A DNA stretch of 64,000 nt from Lonsdalea britannica (GTDB lineage: Bacteria > Pseudomonadota > Gammaproteobacteria > Enterobacterales > Enterobacteriaceae). The stretch covers positions 1 through 64,000 of the forward strand of contig NZ_LUTN01000017.1 of the NCBI RefSeq assembly GCF_002111595.1. The letters run 5' to 3'. The notes below the pieces were generated by a model. The model was not told where the DNA came from, searched no databases, and was given only the letters and a program-made list of their open reading frames with translations. Shown one piece after another: positions 34,009 to 47,112 of this stretch (the first letter of the stretch is position 1; every line of letters begins with the position of its first letter). A program made the position numbers and the translations under genes.

Positions 34009-36567
34009 GTGAAGCTCGTAAAGTATTTATTCATCCTTGCAGTAACTTGCATTCTGCTGGGAGCCGCCTCGCTCTATGGCCTTTATCGCTATATTGAGCC
34101 CCAGTTACCCGATGTCGCGACGCTTAAAGACGTCCGTCTGCAAACCCCGATGCAAGTCTACAGCGCCGACGGCGAGCTCATCGCTCAGTTCGGCGAAAAA
34201 CGCCGTATTCCGTTGCAACTGTCCCAGATCCCGCCCGAGCTGGTACATGCTTTTATCGCTACGGAAGACAGCCGCTTCTACGAACATCACGGTATCGATC
34301 CCCAAGGCATCCTGCGTGCGGCGTCGATTGCGATGATGTCAGGCCATGCGTCTCAGGGCGCGAGCACCATCACTCAGCAGCTGGCGCGTAACTTCTTCTT
34401 GAGCCCGGAGCGCACCCTGCTGCGTAAGGTGAAAGAGGTCTTTCTCGCCATCCGCATTGAGCAGATGATGACGAAGGATGAAATCCTCGAGCTGTATCTC
34501 AATAAGATCTATTTGGGGTATCGCGCGTACGGCGTCGGCTCGGCGGCGCAGGTTTACTTTGGCCGTACGGTGGATCAGCTTACGCTGGGTGAAATGGCGA
34601 TGATCGCCGGTCTGCCCAAAGCGCCATCGACCTTCAACCCGCTCTACTCATATGACCGCGCGCTTGCCCGCCGCAACGTGGTGTTGTCGCGTATGCTGGA
34701 TGAAAACTACATCACGCAAGCCCAATACGATCAGGCGCGAAGCGAGAAATTGGAGGCCGACTACCATGCGCCTGAAATCGCTTTCTCCGCGCCATATATG
34801 GCGGAAATGGTGCGACAGGAAATGGTGAAACGTTATGGCGACGGCGCCTATAACGACGGCTACAAGGTTTACACCACCATCACCCGGAAACTCCAGCAGG
34901 CTGCGGATGATGCCGTACGCAACAATGTGATCGACTACGATATGCGCCACGGTTACCGCGGCGCGGACCAGGAGCTGTGGAAAGTCGGTATACCGGCCTG
35001 GCCCGAAAAGAAAATCATTGAAACGCTGAAGAAACTGCCGGTCTACGGGCCACTGCAGCCAGCGGTGGTCACGGCCTCTGCCGCCGATCAGGCCACCGCA
35101 ATGCTCTCCTCTGGCGAAAAAGTCGTTCTGCCGCTGGAAAGCGTACGCTGGGCGCGCCCATTCAAAACTGACTATCTGCAAGGCGCCATACCGCGACGCG
35201 TGACCGATGTGCTGCAGGCGGGCCAGCAGATCTGGGTGCGTAAAGTCGACAACGTCTGGTGGCTGGCTCAGGTGCCTGACGTCAATTCCGCGATGGTGTC
35301 TTTAGACCCAAATAACGGCGCGGTCCTGGCGTTGGTGGGGGGCTTCGACTTCAACCAGAGCAAGTTCAACCGCGCCACTCAGGCTTTGCGCCAGATCGGG
35401 TCGAACATTAAACCGTTCCTCTACACGGCGGCGATGGATAAAGGGCTGACGCTCGCCACCCTGCTGAACGACGCCCCGATTACCCGCTGGGATCCGGGTG
35501 CCGGTTCCGACTGGAGTCCGAAAAACTCCCCGCCGCAGTATGATGGCCCTATCCGACTTCGTCAGGGGCTGGGACAGTCCAAAAACGTTGTGATGGTACG
35601 CGCGATGCGCGCGATGGGCGTGGACTATGCGGCCGACTATCTGGAACGCTTCGGTTTCCCGCAGCAGAACATCGTGCATACCGAGTCGCTGGCGCTGGGT
35701 GCGGCTGCGTTTACGCCGTTGCAGATGGTTCGCGGTTATTCGGTGATGACGAACGGCGGCTATTTGGTCGACCCGTATTTCATCAGCAAGATCGTTGATG
35801 ATTTTGGTAATACGCTGTTTGCCGCCGCACCGAAAATCGTCTGCGATAGCTGCAATTTGCCGGTCATTTACGGTGAAACCCAACGGTCGGTCCAGCTCTC
35901 TCCAGACTCAATGGAAAATGTCGCCACGTCTCAGGAGCAACCGCAGCCGAACGCCGCGCCGCAGCCCGATCCAATTACGCCGCCGGAAGCAGCGCGACAG
36001 GCGAATCAGCCGTATGCGCCGCACGTCATCAGCACGCCGCTGGCTTTCCTAATCAAGGACGCCATGAACAGTAATGTCTTCGGCGAACCGGGCTGGATGG
36101 GCACCGGATGGCGCGCAGGAAAAGTGCTGCAACGCCATGACATCGGCGGAAAAACGGGGACAACCAACAATTCCAAGGATGCCTGGTTCTCCGGCTATGG
36201 ACCGAATATTGTGACGTCCATCTGGATTGGCTTCGACGATCATCGTCGCGATCTGGGGCGCTCAACCCTTTCGGGTGCTATCCGCGATCAAGTTTCCGGT
36301 TACGAAGGGGGCGCCAAGAGCGCGCAACCGGCTTGGGATAGCTTCATGAAAGTCGCACTGAGCGGCGTACCGGAGCAAAAAATCTCCCCGCCGCCGGGCA
36401 TTACCACTGTGACGATCGATCGCAGCACGGGCATGCTGTCCGACGGGGGCGGCAACAGCCGTCAGGAATACTTTATCGACGGGACGCAGCCGACAGAGCA
36501 CGCGACCCATGATTCCGGTACGACGTTGTACGACGCCGGTAGCGGTCAATCCGAGGAATTATTCTAA
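34009..36567 (+). CDS. mrcA: Penicillin-binding protein 1A
   Basis: An 852-residue bifunctional peptidoglycan synthase. After a membrane anchor (about 5-25) comes the glycosyltransferase domain (EDSRFYEHHGIDPQG with catalytic Glu; GASTITQQLARNFFL) and an OB-like insert, then the transpeptidase with SxxK in GSNIKPFLYTA, SxN in SKNVVMV and KTG in GGKTGTTNN. Start is GTG at 34009, as in E. coli. It is divergent from hofM. Confidence 0.98.
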   Translation: MKLVKYLFILAVTCILLGAASLYGLYRYIEPQLPDVATLKDVRLQTPMQVYSADGELIAQFGEKRRIPLQLSQIPPELVHAFIATEDSRFYEHHGIDPQGILRAASIAMMSGHASQGASTITQQLARNFFLSPERTLLRKVKEVFLAIRIEQMMTKDEILELYLNKIYLGYRAYGVGSAAQVYFGRTVDQLTLGEMAMIAGLPKAPSTFNPLYSYDRALARRNVVLSRMLDENYITQAQYDQARSEKLEADYHAPEIAFSAPYMAEMVRQEMVKRYGDGAYNDGYKVYTTITRKLQQAADDAVRNNVIDYDMRHGYRGADQELWKVGIPAWPEKKIIETLKKLPVYGPLQPAVVTASAADQATAMLSSGEKVVLPLESVRWARPFKTDYLQGAIPRRVTDVLQAGQQIWVRKVDNVWWLAQVPDVNSAMVSLDPNNGAVLALVGGFDFNQSKFNRATQALRQIGSNIKPFLYTAAMDKGLTLATLLNDAPITRWDPGAGSDWSPKNSPPQYDGPIRLRQGLGQSKNVVMVRAMRAMGVDYAADYLERFGFPQQNIVHTESLALGAAAFTPLQMVRGYSVMTNGGYLVDPYFISKIVDDFGNTLFAAAPKIVCDSCNLPVIYGETQRSVQLSPDSMENVATSQEQPQPNAAPQPDPITPPEAARQANQPYAPHVISTPLAFLIKDAMNSNVFGEPGWMGTGWRAGKVLQRHDIGGKTGTTNNSKDAWFSGYGPNIVTSIWIGFDDHRRDLGRSTLSGAIRDQVSGYEGGAKSAQPAWDSFMKVALSGVPEQKISPPPGITTVTIDRSTGMLSDGGGNSRQEYFIDGTQPTEHATHDSGTTLYDAGSGQSEELF

Positions 36568-36579
36568 CTACGTAGCAGG

Positions 36580-36606
36580 CAGGTGCGCTGAACCCAGCGC
36601 GCCTGC
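36580..36606. terminator. GC-rich hairpin between mrcA and nudE
   Basis: GCAGGTGCGCTG pairs with CAGCGCGCCTGC across a short loop (one wobble pair), in the 56-base convergent spacer. No T run on either strand, so termination would be weak. Confidence 0.5.
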
Positions 36607-36623
36607 TGCCTATCGAAAGGGGG

Positions 36624-37187
36624 CTATTTCTGAGAGGACGGCGAGAAAAGGTGAGCGTGCGCCAGGAACAGCGCGCTGACATTACGAGCCTCGCGGAAAT
36701 CTGGCTCCTGCAATAGCGACATCATCTGCGCCTGCGGCCAACGTACGGGGATCAACGGTTCCGGCTCATCGCCCTGTAAGCGCTGAGGATAGAGCCCACG
36801 GGCAATGACGATGTGCATTTGGCTGGAAAAATAGGACGGGGCCAGCGTCAACGTCGCCAGCCGTTCGAAGTGCTCCGCACCAAACCCGACTTCTTCCTTC
36901 AATTCACGGTCAGCCGCTTCAAATACCGTCTCTCCCGCATCGATCAGCCCTTTGGGAAAGCCCAGTTCATACTGTTCAATCCCCACCGCATATTCGCGGA
37001 TCAGCAGCAAATCATCGCCAATCATCGGCACAATCATTACCGCTTCCCGGCCAGAAGGACGCATCCGCTCATACACGCGGCGCTCGCCATTACTGAACTC
37101 CAGATCCACCGATTCAACATTAAACAGACGTGAGCGGGCTACGGTTTCAACCCCGAGAATTTTGGGTTTTTGCAGGTTATTATCCAT
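36624..37187 (-). CDS. nudE: ADP compounds hydrolase NudE
   Basis: A 187-residue Nudix hydrolase. The Nudix box is seen as GLIDAGETVFEAADRELKEE followed by VGFG (about 90-113). It hydrolyses ADP-ribose, NADH and diadenosine polyphosphates. Position next to mrcA and igaA matches E. coli. Confidence 0.95.
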   Translation of the reverse strand: MDNNLQKPKILGVETVARSRLFNVESVDLEFSNGERRVYERMRPSGREAVMIVPMIGDDLLLIREYAVGIEQYELGFPKGLIDAGETVFEAADRELKEEVGFGAEHFERLATLTLAPSYFSSQMHIVIARGLYPQRLQGDEPEPLIPVRWPQAQMMSLLQEPDFREARNVSALFLAHAHLFSPSSQK

Positions 37188-37575
37188 AGAAGCCCCGGTT
37201 ACAGAGGAAATTAGCTGTCGCTGACCGCACAGTAGGGAAAATACTGGTACGCTTCACAGCATGTTCGGAACGGGCATTTTGCGGCAATAGCGTTGTTGCC
37301 TGCAACTTTACCATACCAAAGAAACAACATTGCAACACCTTGAACACATAAGCTTTACTCATGTAAACCAGAGAGGCGCCTGGATGAAAAAAAAATAGGA
37401 TTATCCTCATTTTTGTTCATGTCTGGCCTTGTTAGCATCCAAGGATAAAGACAAGAATGTATAAATTCAGTTAGCAAAGGCAGCCAGCAAAGCTAGATGG
37501 GATAACATAGCCTATATATCTTTGCTAGTATCCGAAAAAAACAGAGGAAACCTGACGCTGTTGGATGGTAATGAT
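37188..37575. other. nudE-igaA divergent spacer
   Basis: 388 bases without a credible gene, AT-rich near 37380-37530. A long-range inverted repeat AGCAAAG (near 37487) and CTTTGCT (near 37521) lies just ahead of igaA. Promoters for nudE and igaA must lie here, but I would not assign exact boxes. Confidence 0.4.
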
Positions 37576-39719
37576 ATGAGTACAATACTCATCATATTGT
37601 CTGTATTGTTAACCTGTCTGATTGCGGTAGGGGGTTTCATTGGCTATCGCATGTATCGTCGTTTTCTTTTTGCCAAACGCCTGCCCGTCGTCTCTGGACA
37701 TCGCCAGCTGACCTCAACGGAACGCAAGGCTGTAGAACATTATTTGGTGTCGAAAGATGCTGACAATACGCTGCCGCTTACCGCGTCGGCGTCTTCCCCG
37801 CGTCTGACGCGTTCTCTGCTCAGCAACCGCGTTTACCCCATCACGCACAGCATTACCCGCTATGGGCTCAGCACTGACGCGCCAAATAAATGGCGATACT
37901 TCATTGATACGCAAGAAGTTCACCTTCCTCCCAGTTGGGAACAGTACATCACGCAAAATAACGAGATCGAGCTGATCACCACCCGTTCTATGCCGCTGGT
38001 GATTTCTCTCAACGGACACTCGATCACGGAATACATCAACAACCACGATTCCTCGAACAACCGCGAACTACCGATTGGCAACGCGTCGATCCTCCCGGAA
38101 GAAAACGAACATACCGAGCTACTTTCCGTGCGGAAAGAAACGCGGGAAGAGTACGCCACGCACCGTTCTCGCGGCCTGAAAGACGCCGCCGTGCTGTGTT
38201 GCGCCTTCTTACTGTTGGTCTTCAGCCTCAATAGCCCGCTGGCGGTACTGCCGTGGCTGGCGGGCACCGCCTGTCTGTTGGCCGCATGGGGCTGCTGGCA
38301 GCTATTTCGTTCACCCCGAGAAAAAGAGCTACAGGACGTCCACTGTCTGAACGGTACGCCGCAGTGTCTGGGGCTTTTTGGCGAATCGAACCAGAGCCGT
38401 CTGGGCAATATCTCCCTCGGCAATATCGATCTGATTTACCCCCCGCACTGGCAACCCTATATCGGCCACGATTTGGGGAAAAAGACCGATGTGGATATCT
38501 ATCAAAACCGGCAGGTCGTGCGGCAGGGAAAATATCTGTCGCTGCACAATGAAGTAAAAAACTTTCCCTTGCAGAAACGCGGCAAGAATCTGGTGCTGGC
38601 CTGCGGCGCGCTGTGCAGCGTGCTGCTGCTGTTGAGTTACGTGCCGCTCGATCTCCCGCTCAAGCTCAGCCTTGCCTGGATTAAAGGCGCGAACAACATC
38701 AAGGTCACACAGGTCGATGAACTGGAACGCATGCCGCTCCATGTCGGCGATACATTGCAGGTGCACGGCACCGGCATGTGTTACGTCCCCCCCGTGATCA
38801 TGGTCCCAATCCTCCCAGCACGTCGGCTTTCCAGCCCTTCGATTGCTCTGCCATCTACTGGAATAAAGCCGACCCGCTGCCGCTGCCTGAATCCGACATC
38901 ATCGAAAAAACTATCGCCTTGCGCGCCACGGTTAACGACCAGCTGCATCCTTCAACGAATGGCGACGGGGCCAGCTCACCATTAGCCAGCGCGATCCAGA
39001 AGTCCGGCATGATTCTGCTGAACGACTTTTCCGACATCGTACTGAAAACCGAAGACTTGTGCGCAAAGGAAGAGGATTGTACGCGTCTTAAAAACGCGCT
39101 GATTAACCTCGGCAACGTGAAAAGCTGGAATGTGCTGGTCAGGCGCGCCAGCTCCGGCGCGCTGAAAGGCACTAGCGTCATCCTGCGCCCCGTGAGTGCC
39201 GAAACATTGGATACGCTGGTCAACAACGCCACGGACTATTTTTATTTGCAGGAGCTTCGCAACGCCACCAATACGTTGAATAGCCCACCGCCAGCGGGTT
39301 TCCTTATCCGCAGCGATGAAGGCAACCAGTTCGTCACGCATCCAGAACCCATGACGTCGTTGCCGGAGTATCGACCGGCGGAACAGTGGCAGGAACTGCA
39401 ACGTCTGTCCGCGATGTTGCTGCACACATCATTCGAAGCCAGCGGCGTCATCACCGCCATTTCTTTGGATGCCAACGGCACTCGCCATATTTCGCTTCAT
39501 AGCGAACCCGATGCGGTCACGCTGTGGCGTTACCTCGGCAGTTGCGTACTGCTTCTGCTGTTTACGAGCGTGTTCATCATTAACGTCGCACAACTGGTCA
39601 TGAAGCATCGTCGCAGCAAACAGCGCATCGCCGATATCCAACAGTACTACGCCAAATATCTCGCGCCAGAAACCTCAGCGACGCCTGCATTACACGGCAG
39701 CGTTTCCCGTCCGTCATGA
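37576..39719 (+). pseudogene. igaA: Rcs phosphorelay repressor IgaA, frameshifted at a C run
   Basis: A multipass inner membrane protein that damps RcsCDB signalling and is essential in Salmonella and E. coli unless Rcs is off. The N-terminal segment (MSTILIILSVLLTCLIAVGG) and mid-protein hydrophobic stretches are clear. At 38787-38793 there are seven Cs where eight are needed; adding one joins MCYVPP to RDHGPNPPSTSAFQPFDCSA and the frame runs to 39719, 714 residues (E. coli 711). The lesion removes the periplasmic domain that contacts RcsF and RcsD. Confidence 0.92.
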
Positions 39720-39810
39720 AATCCTTCGCCTTAAACCGGTATACTGACGGACAAATTCCCTCAGCCTGATGACCGCCTCCGGCGGCAATGGCCTCTTTGC
39801 CGGAGTGATA

Positions 39811-40497
39811 ATGATTTCCGAACTTGATTGGAATGAGATAGATACCGTGCTGTTGGACATGGACGGCACTTTGCTTGACCTCGCTTTCGACAGCTATTTC
39901 TGGCTGCAACTGGTGCCGCAAGCACTCAGCGAAAGGCGCAGCATCTCGCTGGAAGAAGCAAAATCGCAGATGGCGCACGAATACCAGTCCGTTCAGCATA
40001 CGCTCAACTGGTACTGCTTCGACTACTGGAGCCAACAGCTGGATCTGGATATACGTCAGATGACGCGGGACATCGCTTCACGCGCCCGGCTTCGGGACGA
40101 TACCGCGCCTTTTCTCCGCGCATTGAGAGACAGTGGTCGCCATACGGTTTTGCTGACGAACGCCCATCCGCACAGCCTGTCGGTTAAAATTGAACGTACC
40201 GGGCTCGATCAGCACCTTGATTTATTGCTTTCCACCCATACTTATGGCTTTCCGAAAGAAGATCAGCGTTTATGGCAGGCGGTACAAGCTCAAATCGGAT
40301 TCGACCCCGCGCGAACCTTGTTTGTGGATGACAGCGAACCCATTTTGGACGCGGCTAAGACATTCGGGATCGGCTACTGTCTGGGCGTCAGCAACCCGGA
40401 CTCCAGTCTGTCCGAGGAAAAAACGTTCCATCGTCATCCGGCGATCAACGATTACCGGACGCTGATCCCCGCCTTCACAGGCGCCACCGGTTTTTGA
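39811..40497 (+). CDS. yrfG: GMP/IMP nucleotidase YrfG (HAD family)
   Basis: A 228-residue HAD phosphatase with VLLDMDGTLLDLAFD (nucleophile), LLTNAHPHS (motif II), FPKEDQRLW (motif III) and FVDDSEPILD (motif IV). It dephosphorylates purine nucleotides in E. coli. GGAGTGATA precedes ATG at 39811; a longer frame lacks this. hslR follows after nine bases. Confidence 0.94.
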   Translation: MISELDWNEIDTVLLDMDGTLLDLAFDSYFWLQLVPQALSERRSISLEEAKSQMAHEYQSVQHTLNWYCFDYWSQQLDLDIRQMTRDIASRARLRDDTAPFLRALRDSGRHTVLLTNAHPHSLSVKIERTGLDQHLDLLLSTHTYGFPKEDQRLWQAVQAQIGFDPARTLFVDDSEPILDAAKTFGIGYCLGVSNPDSSLSEEKTFHRHPAINDYRTLIPAFTGATGF

Positions 40498-40506
40498 GGA
40501 GCATAT

Positions 40507-40920
40507 ATGAGCAAAGCCAGCCAGCATGAAGACACCAGCGCTGTCCGGCTGGACAAGTGGCTGTGGGCGGCACGGATTTACAAAACCCGCGCCGTCGCCC
40601 GCGATATGGTCGAAGGCGGCAAAGTTCACTATAACGGTCAGCGCAGCAAGCCCAGCAAACTGGTCGAGCTGAATGCAGAACTCAAACTACGTCAGGGCAA
40701 CGACGAACGCACCATCGTGATTCTGGAGATCTGCGCACAGCGCCGGTCCGCACCTCAGGCGCAGGCGATGTATCAGGAAACCGAGGTCAGTATCGAAAAA
40801 CGGGAAAACATGGCGCAGGCAAGAAAAATGAACGCGCTGTCCATGCCCCACCCCGACCGTCGCCCAGATAAAAAAGAGCGCCGGGATTTGATTAAATTTA
40901 AATACAGCGATGCGGAATAA
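40507..40920 (+). CDS. hslR: Heat-shock ribosome-associated protein Hsp15
   Basis: A 137-residue basic protein with an S4 RNA-binding domain ([20 protein letters not shown], about 15-70). It binds 50S subunits carrying nascent chains and helps rescue stalled complexes. It sits between yrfG and hslO with 9- and 25-base gaps, as in E. coli. Confidence 0.95.
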   Translation: MSKASQHEDTSAVRLDKWLWAARIYKTRAVARDMVEGGKVHYNGQRSKPSKLVELNAELKLRQGNDERTIVILEICAQRRSAPQAQAMYQETEVSIEKRENMAQARKMNALSMPHPDRRPDKKERRDLIKFKYSDAE

Positions 40921-40945
40921 TCCGCCGTCGCCGCGAGAAAATATT

Positions 40946-41817
40946 ATGTCCACACACGATCAATTACACCGTTACCTGTTCGAAAGCCACGCTGTCCGTG
41001 GTGAACTGGTTACGGTCAGCGACACGCTCCAGCAGGTCCTGGAGAACCACGACTACCCGGCTCCCGTGCAAACGCTGCTCGGCGAACTACTGGTCGCCAC
41101 CAGCCTGCTGACCGCGACGCTGAAATTCAACGGCGACATCACGGTTCAGCTACAGGGCGATGGTCCGCTGAAGCTGGCCGTCATCAATGGCAACAACGCT
41201 CAACAGATGCGCGGAGTGGCTCGCCTGCAGGGAGATATCGCGCCTGAAAGTTCGCTGCACGATATGATCGGCAACGGCTATCTGGTGATCACCATCACCC
41301 CGACCGAAGGCGAGCGCTATCAGGCGTTGTCGGGCTTGAAGGCGATACGCTGGCAGCCTGCCTGGAAAACTACTTCCTGCAGTCAGAACAGCTGCCGACG
41401 CGCCTGTTTATCCGCACTGGCGAGCACGACGGTAAACCGTGCGCCGCCGGTATGCTGCTACAGGTGCTGCCGGCTCAGGAAGGCAGCCGCGACGACTTCG
41501 ACCATCTATCTCAGTTGACGACGACGGTAAAAGGCGAAGAGCTGTTCTCTCTGCCCGCGAATGAGGTGCTGTACCGCCTGTATCATCAGGAAGAGGTGAC
41601 GGTATACGAGCCGCAGCCGGTCAGCTTCCATTGCCACTGCTCACGCGAGCGCTGTGAGAATGCTTTGCTGACGCTGTCGGAAAGCGAAGTCGACGATATT
41701 CTGGCGCAGGACGGCAACATCGACATGCATTGCGATTACTGCGGAAGCCATTACCTCTTCAACGCGGCCGACATCGACGAGATTCGCCAGTCTGCCTCGC
41801 GCACTAACCTGCACTAA
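40946..41817 (+). pseudogene. hslO: Redox-regulated chaperone Hsp33, frameshifted
   Basis: The first 130 residues ([19 protein letters not shown] to [10 protein letters not shown]) match Hsp33. At about 41338 CTTGGAAGGC has lost a G. Adding it gives [13 protein letters not shown] and the frame continues to ASRTNLH at 41817, including the zinc/redox switch cysteines HCHCSRERC and CDYCGSHY. The restored length is 290 (E. coli 292). Hsp33 is activated by oxidation plus unfolding in the cytosol. Confidence 0.93.
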
Positions 41818-41829
41818 TCCCACCGTTTC

Positions 41830-41858
41830 AAAGGGCGCCTGACGCGCCCTTTCTTTTC
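41830..41858 (+). terminator. Terminator after hslO
   Basis: AAAGGGCGC-CTGAC-GCGCCCTTT then CTTTTC. Nine base pairs with a U-rich tail, 13 bases after the stop. Confidence 0.87.
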
Positions 41859-42016
41859 AATCTGTGCTCAGTATCACATTTTCATTACTTTTGCGTCACA
41901 GGAATAAGCAAAGTTATTAAAGAATTTATTTAATTTTATGATAGTTCTCGTAGTTAAAATAAGCTCTGGCCCTACACTATTAGGCAGTAGGACAATACCC
42001 ATTGAGGAGTAGCCAC

Positions 42017-43636
42017 ATGGAGATTAACGGCCAGATGTCACAAGCGCTTTCCGCTTACGGCATTCACGATATCCGCGAACACGTCTATAACCCGAGCTAC
42101 GATTTACTGTTTGAAGAAGAAACATCCCCTACATTAGAAGGTTATGAACGCGGCATCGAAACTGAGCTAGGTGCGGTCGCCGTCAACACCGGTATTTTCA
42201 CCGGTCGTTCTCCGAAAGATAAATATATCGTCCGTGATGACATGACCCGCGATACCGTCTGGTGGGCCGATCAAGGCACCGGCAAGAATGACAACCATCC
42301 GCTCAGTCAGGACGTCTGGCTGCAGTTGAAACAACTGGTCGGCGAACAACTCTCCGGGAAACGCCTTTTTGTCGTCGATGCCTACTGCGGCGCTAACCCC
42401 GACAGCCGACTGAAGGTCCGTTTCATTACCGAAGTCGCCTGGCAGGCGCACTTCGTGAAAAACATGTTTATCCGTCCCAGCGAAGAAGAGCTGCGCGACT
42501 TCGTCCCCGATTTCACCGTGCTGAACGGCGCCAAGTGCACCAATCCGCACTGGCAGGAACAAGGGCTGAACTCGGAGAACTTCGTCGCCTTTAACCTCAC
42601 CGAAGGCATCCAGCTGATCGGCGGAACATGGTACGGCGGCGAAATGAAGAAGGGGCTGTTCGCTATCATGAACTACCTGCTGCCGCTGAAAGGCATCGCC
42701 TCCATGCACTGCTCCGCCAACGTCGGCGAAGCGGGCGACGTGGCGGTCTTTTTCGGCCTCTCCGGTACGGGTAAAACCACGCTATCCACCGATCCAAACC
42801 GCCAGCTGATCGGCGATGACGAACACGGCTGGGACGACGACGGCGTCTTCAACTTCGAAGGCGGCTGCTACGCCAAAACCATCAGGCTCTCGCAGGAAGC
42901 CGAACCGGATATCTACGGCGCGATTAAACGCGACGCGCTGCTGGAAAACGTGACCGTGCGCGCAGACGGCAGCATCGACTTCGATGATGGGTCGAAAACC
43001 GAAAACACCCGGGTGTCCTACCCGATCGATCACATTGTGAATATCGTTAAACCGGTTTCCAAAGCGGGTCATGCCACCAAGGTGATTTTCCTGACGGCTG
43101 ACGCGTTCGGCGTGCTGCCGCCGGTGTCTCGCCTGACGTCCGATCAGACGCAATACCACTTCCTGTCCGGCTTCACCGCCAAACTGGCTGGAACAGAGCG
43201 CGGCATTACAGAGCCGACGCCGACATTCTCCGCCTGCTTCGGCGCCGCCTTCCTCACGCTGCATCCCACGCAGTATGCCGAAGTGCTGGTGAAACGGATG
43301 CAGGCCTCCGGCGCACAGGCTTATCTGGTGAATACCGGTTGGAACGGCACGGGCAAACGCATTTCCATCAAGGATACGCGGGGTATCATCGCCGCCATTC
43401 TGAATGGCAGTATCGAAGAGGCGGAAACGAAAACGTTGCCTATCTTCAACCTGTCTATCCCAACCGCGCTCGCCGGTGTGGACCCGTCGATTCTGGATCC
43501 GCGCGACACCTATGACAGCGCCACTCAGTGGGAAGCGAATGCCCAGGATCTGGCCCAACGCTTTATCGCCAACTTCGACAAATACACCGATACCCCGGCG
43601 GGTGCCGCGTTGGTCGCCGCCGGTCCGAAGATCTGA
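42017..43636 (+). CDS. pckA: Phosphoenolpyruvate carboxykinase (ATP)
   Basis: A 539-residue gluconeogenic enzyme converting oxaloacetate to [17 protein letters not shown], the kinase-1a P-loop [15 protein letters not shown] and [20 protein letters not shown] (metal ligands) are complete. GAGGAG precedes ATG at 42017. It has its own terminator downstream and lies between hslO and envZ, as in E. coli. The 160-base upstream region is AT-rich. Confidence 0.98.
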   Translation: MEINGQMSQALSAYGIHDIREHVYNPSYDLLFEEETSPTLEGYERGIETELGAVAVNTGIFTGRSPKDKYIVRDDMTRDTVWWADQGTGKNDNHPLSQDVWLQLKQLVGEQLSGKRLFVVDAYCGANPDSRLKVRFITEVAWQAHFVKNMFIRPSEEELRDFVPDFTVLNGAKCTNPHWQEQGLNSENFVAFNLTEGIQLIGGTWYGGEMKKGLFAIMNYLLPLKGIASMHCSANVGEAGDVAVFFGLSGTGKTTLSTDPNRQLIGDDEHGWDDDGVFNFEGGCYAKTIRLSQEAEPDIYGAIKRDALLENVTVRADGSIDFDDGSKTENTRVSYPIDHIVNIVKPVSKAGHATKVIFLTADAFGVLPPVSRLTSDQTQYHFLSGFTAKLAGTERGITEPTPTFSACFGAAFLTLHPTQYAEVLVKRMQASGAQAYLVNTGWNGTGKRISIKDTRGIIAAILNGSIEEAETKTLPIFNLSIPTALAGVDPSILDPRDTYDSATQWEANAQDLAQRFIANFDKYTDTPAGAALVAAGPKI

Positions 43637-43659
43637 TACGTCATAAGCTAAACCATCAC

Positions 43660-43688
43660 AAATGCCTGCAACCGCAGGCATTTTTTTT
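43660..43688 (+). terminator. Terminator after pckA
   Basis: AAATGCCTGC-AACC-GCAGGCATT followed by eight Ts, about 25 bases after the stop. Strong rho-independent terminator. Confidence 0.93.
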
Positions 43689-43890
43689 ACCCAACAGACG
43701 GCGGCGGAACGTCGAGTATCCCCCGTACCCGACGTAGGCCAGCTACGCGATGGTGTGGCATCTCCGGAAGGGGGTTTGCAAAAGAAAAGCAGATGCAAGG
43801 AGATAACGCCGTTCCCAAGCTCAAGAACGCCCTAACGATAATGAAAGGATAAGCCGGGAAACGAGCCTAACGAAGCGAAATACGCTTGAG

Positions 43891-43918
43891 GTATCGCCGG
43901 TCGGGAAACCGGCGATAC
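43891..43918. other. Perfect 11-base-pair hairpin downstream of envZ
   Basis: GTATCGCCGGT and ACCGGCGATAC enclose six bases, 20 bases after the envZ stop. No T run on either strand. It lies in the 249-base pckA-envZ convergent spacer, which has no gene. It may protect the envZ mRNA end or act as an extragenic repeat. Confidence 0.45.
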
Positions 43919-43937
43919 AGGGGGAAAAACCTGCACT

Positions 43938-46024
<2,087 letters not shown>

Positions 46025-46272
46025 TTTATTCTCCAAAGACGGGATGAACGCCTATGTTGATATTGTTCAAAACTTGTTAAACACTGGACAATCTTTTCTG
46101 GTATATATTCTAATCATAATTGTTACAAACCATATAAAAATACGTTGTAATCAAACATTTCCTTTGTCCATATTCGAAGATAATGACATATAGACAATAT
46201 TAATTCCGTTATCGTTGATAGACGATTCGTCGTAACACCAGATTTAATAACATAGATTTTTAACCGAGACGT

Positions 46273-46755
46273 ATGAAAACCGATCTTATTACCCGAGAAG
46301 GATATGAGTCCCTGCATCAGGAGCTCAATTACCTGTGGAAAGAGCGCCGACCGGAAATCACAGAAAAAGTCGCCTGGGCCGCCAGTCTGGGCGACCGTAG
46401 CGAAAACGCCGACTACCAGTACAACAAACGTCTACTGCGTGAGATCGACCGACGCGTCCGCTACCTGCGCAAGCGTCTGCAGGTAGTGCGCGTGGTGGAT
46501 TACTCGCCGCAGCAGGACGGCAAGGTCTTTTTCGGCGCGTGGGTCGAGGTAGAAAACGAAGACGGCGACGTAAAGCTGTTCCGCATCGTCGGTCCGGATG
46601 AAATCTACGGCCGCAAGGACTACATCTCCATCGATGCGCCGATGGCGCGGGCGCTGCTGAAAAAAAGCGTCGACGAAGAGGCGGAGGTCCCGACGCCGAC
46701 CGGGAGAAAAACTTGGTACATCAATAAAATCGCCTATGGTACGACAACCCCGTAG
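46273..46755 (+). CDS. greB: Transcript cleavage factor GreB
   Basis: A 160-residue protein with an N-terminal coiled coil carrying the acidic tip LGDRSENADYQYNKRLL and a C-terminal FKBP-like domain. It stimulates RNA polymerase to cleave backtracked RNA. In E. coli tex follows directly; here about 5.6 kb of accessory genes intervene. Confidence 0.97.
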   Translation: MKTDLITREGYESLHQELNYLWKERRPEITEKVAWAASLGDRSENADYQYNKRLLREIDRRVRYLRKRLQVVRVVDYSPQQDGKVFFGAWVEVENEDGDVKLFRIVGPDEIYGRKDYISIDAPMARALLKKSVDEEAEVPTPTGRKTWYINKIAYGTTTP

Positions 46756-47112
46756 CGCCATTAACACGCATCCGCTTTCCACATATTCTCGCCGGGCGGA
46801 TGCGTGAAAAGACATCGCTACCGCCAACGATAAAGTACCTGAGCGATGAATTCCCCGACGCCCGTTTCACGTTAGAAAATAATCCTCTCTCCGCGGAAAA
46901 ACGTTTTTTTCAACGTCGCCGACACCTGTTATTTACGCTGACAGCGAAATAAAACGCGCAATATTGCGCCGCTGAATCACGTTATTTTTTCGGCAATAAA
47001 AGAACGCCCAGCACGCCGCAGAAAAAGCAAAATTACCGGTTTAATCTAGTCTGAAATATATGTGTCATTTTTATCACTTACCGTGACGCTTGTTGATCAT
47101 GGAGATCCGAAT
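46756..47112. other. greB-olsF spacer with a hairpin
   Basis: 357 bases without a credible gene. An 11-base-pair hairpin (CACGCATCCGC 46765-46775 and GCGGATGCGTG 46796-46806) follows greB without a T run. The later part is AT-rich, with GGAGATCCGA just ahead of olsF. The olsF promoter probably lies near 47030-47080, not assigned. Confidence 0.5.

Noticed and set aside
38778-39719. Independent second gene inside igaA
   Set aside because: It is the periplasmic half of IgaA in another frame after a C-run contraction; residues continue the family alignment directly.
47030-47112. CRP or FNR site before olsF (TGTGTCATTTTTATCAC)
   Set aside because: The half-sites are not at the right spacing for either consensus.
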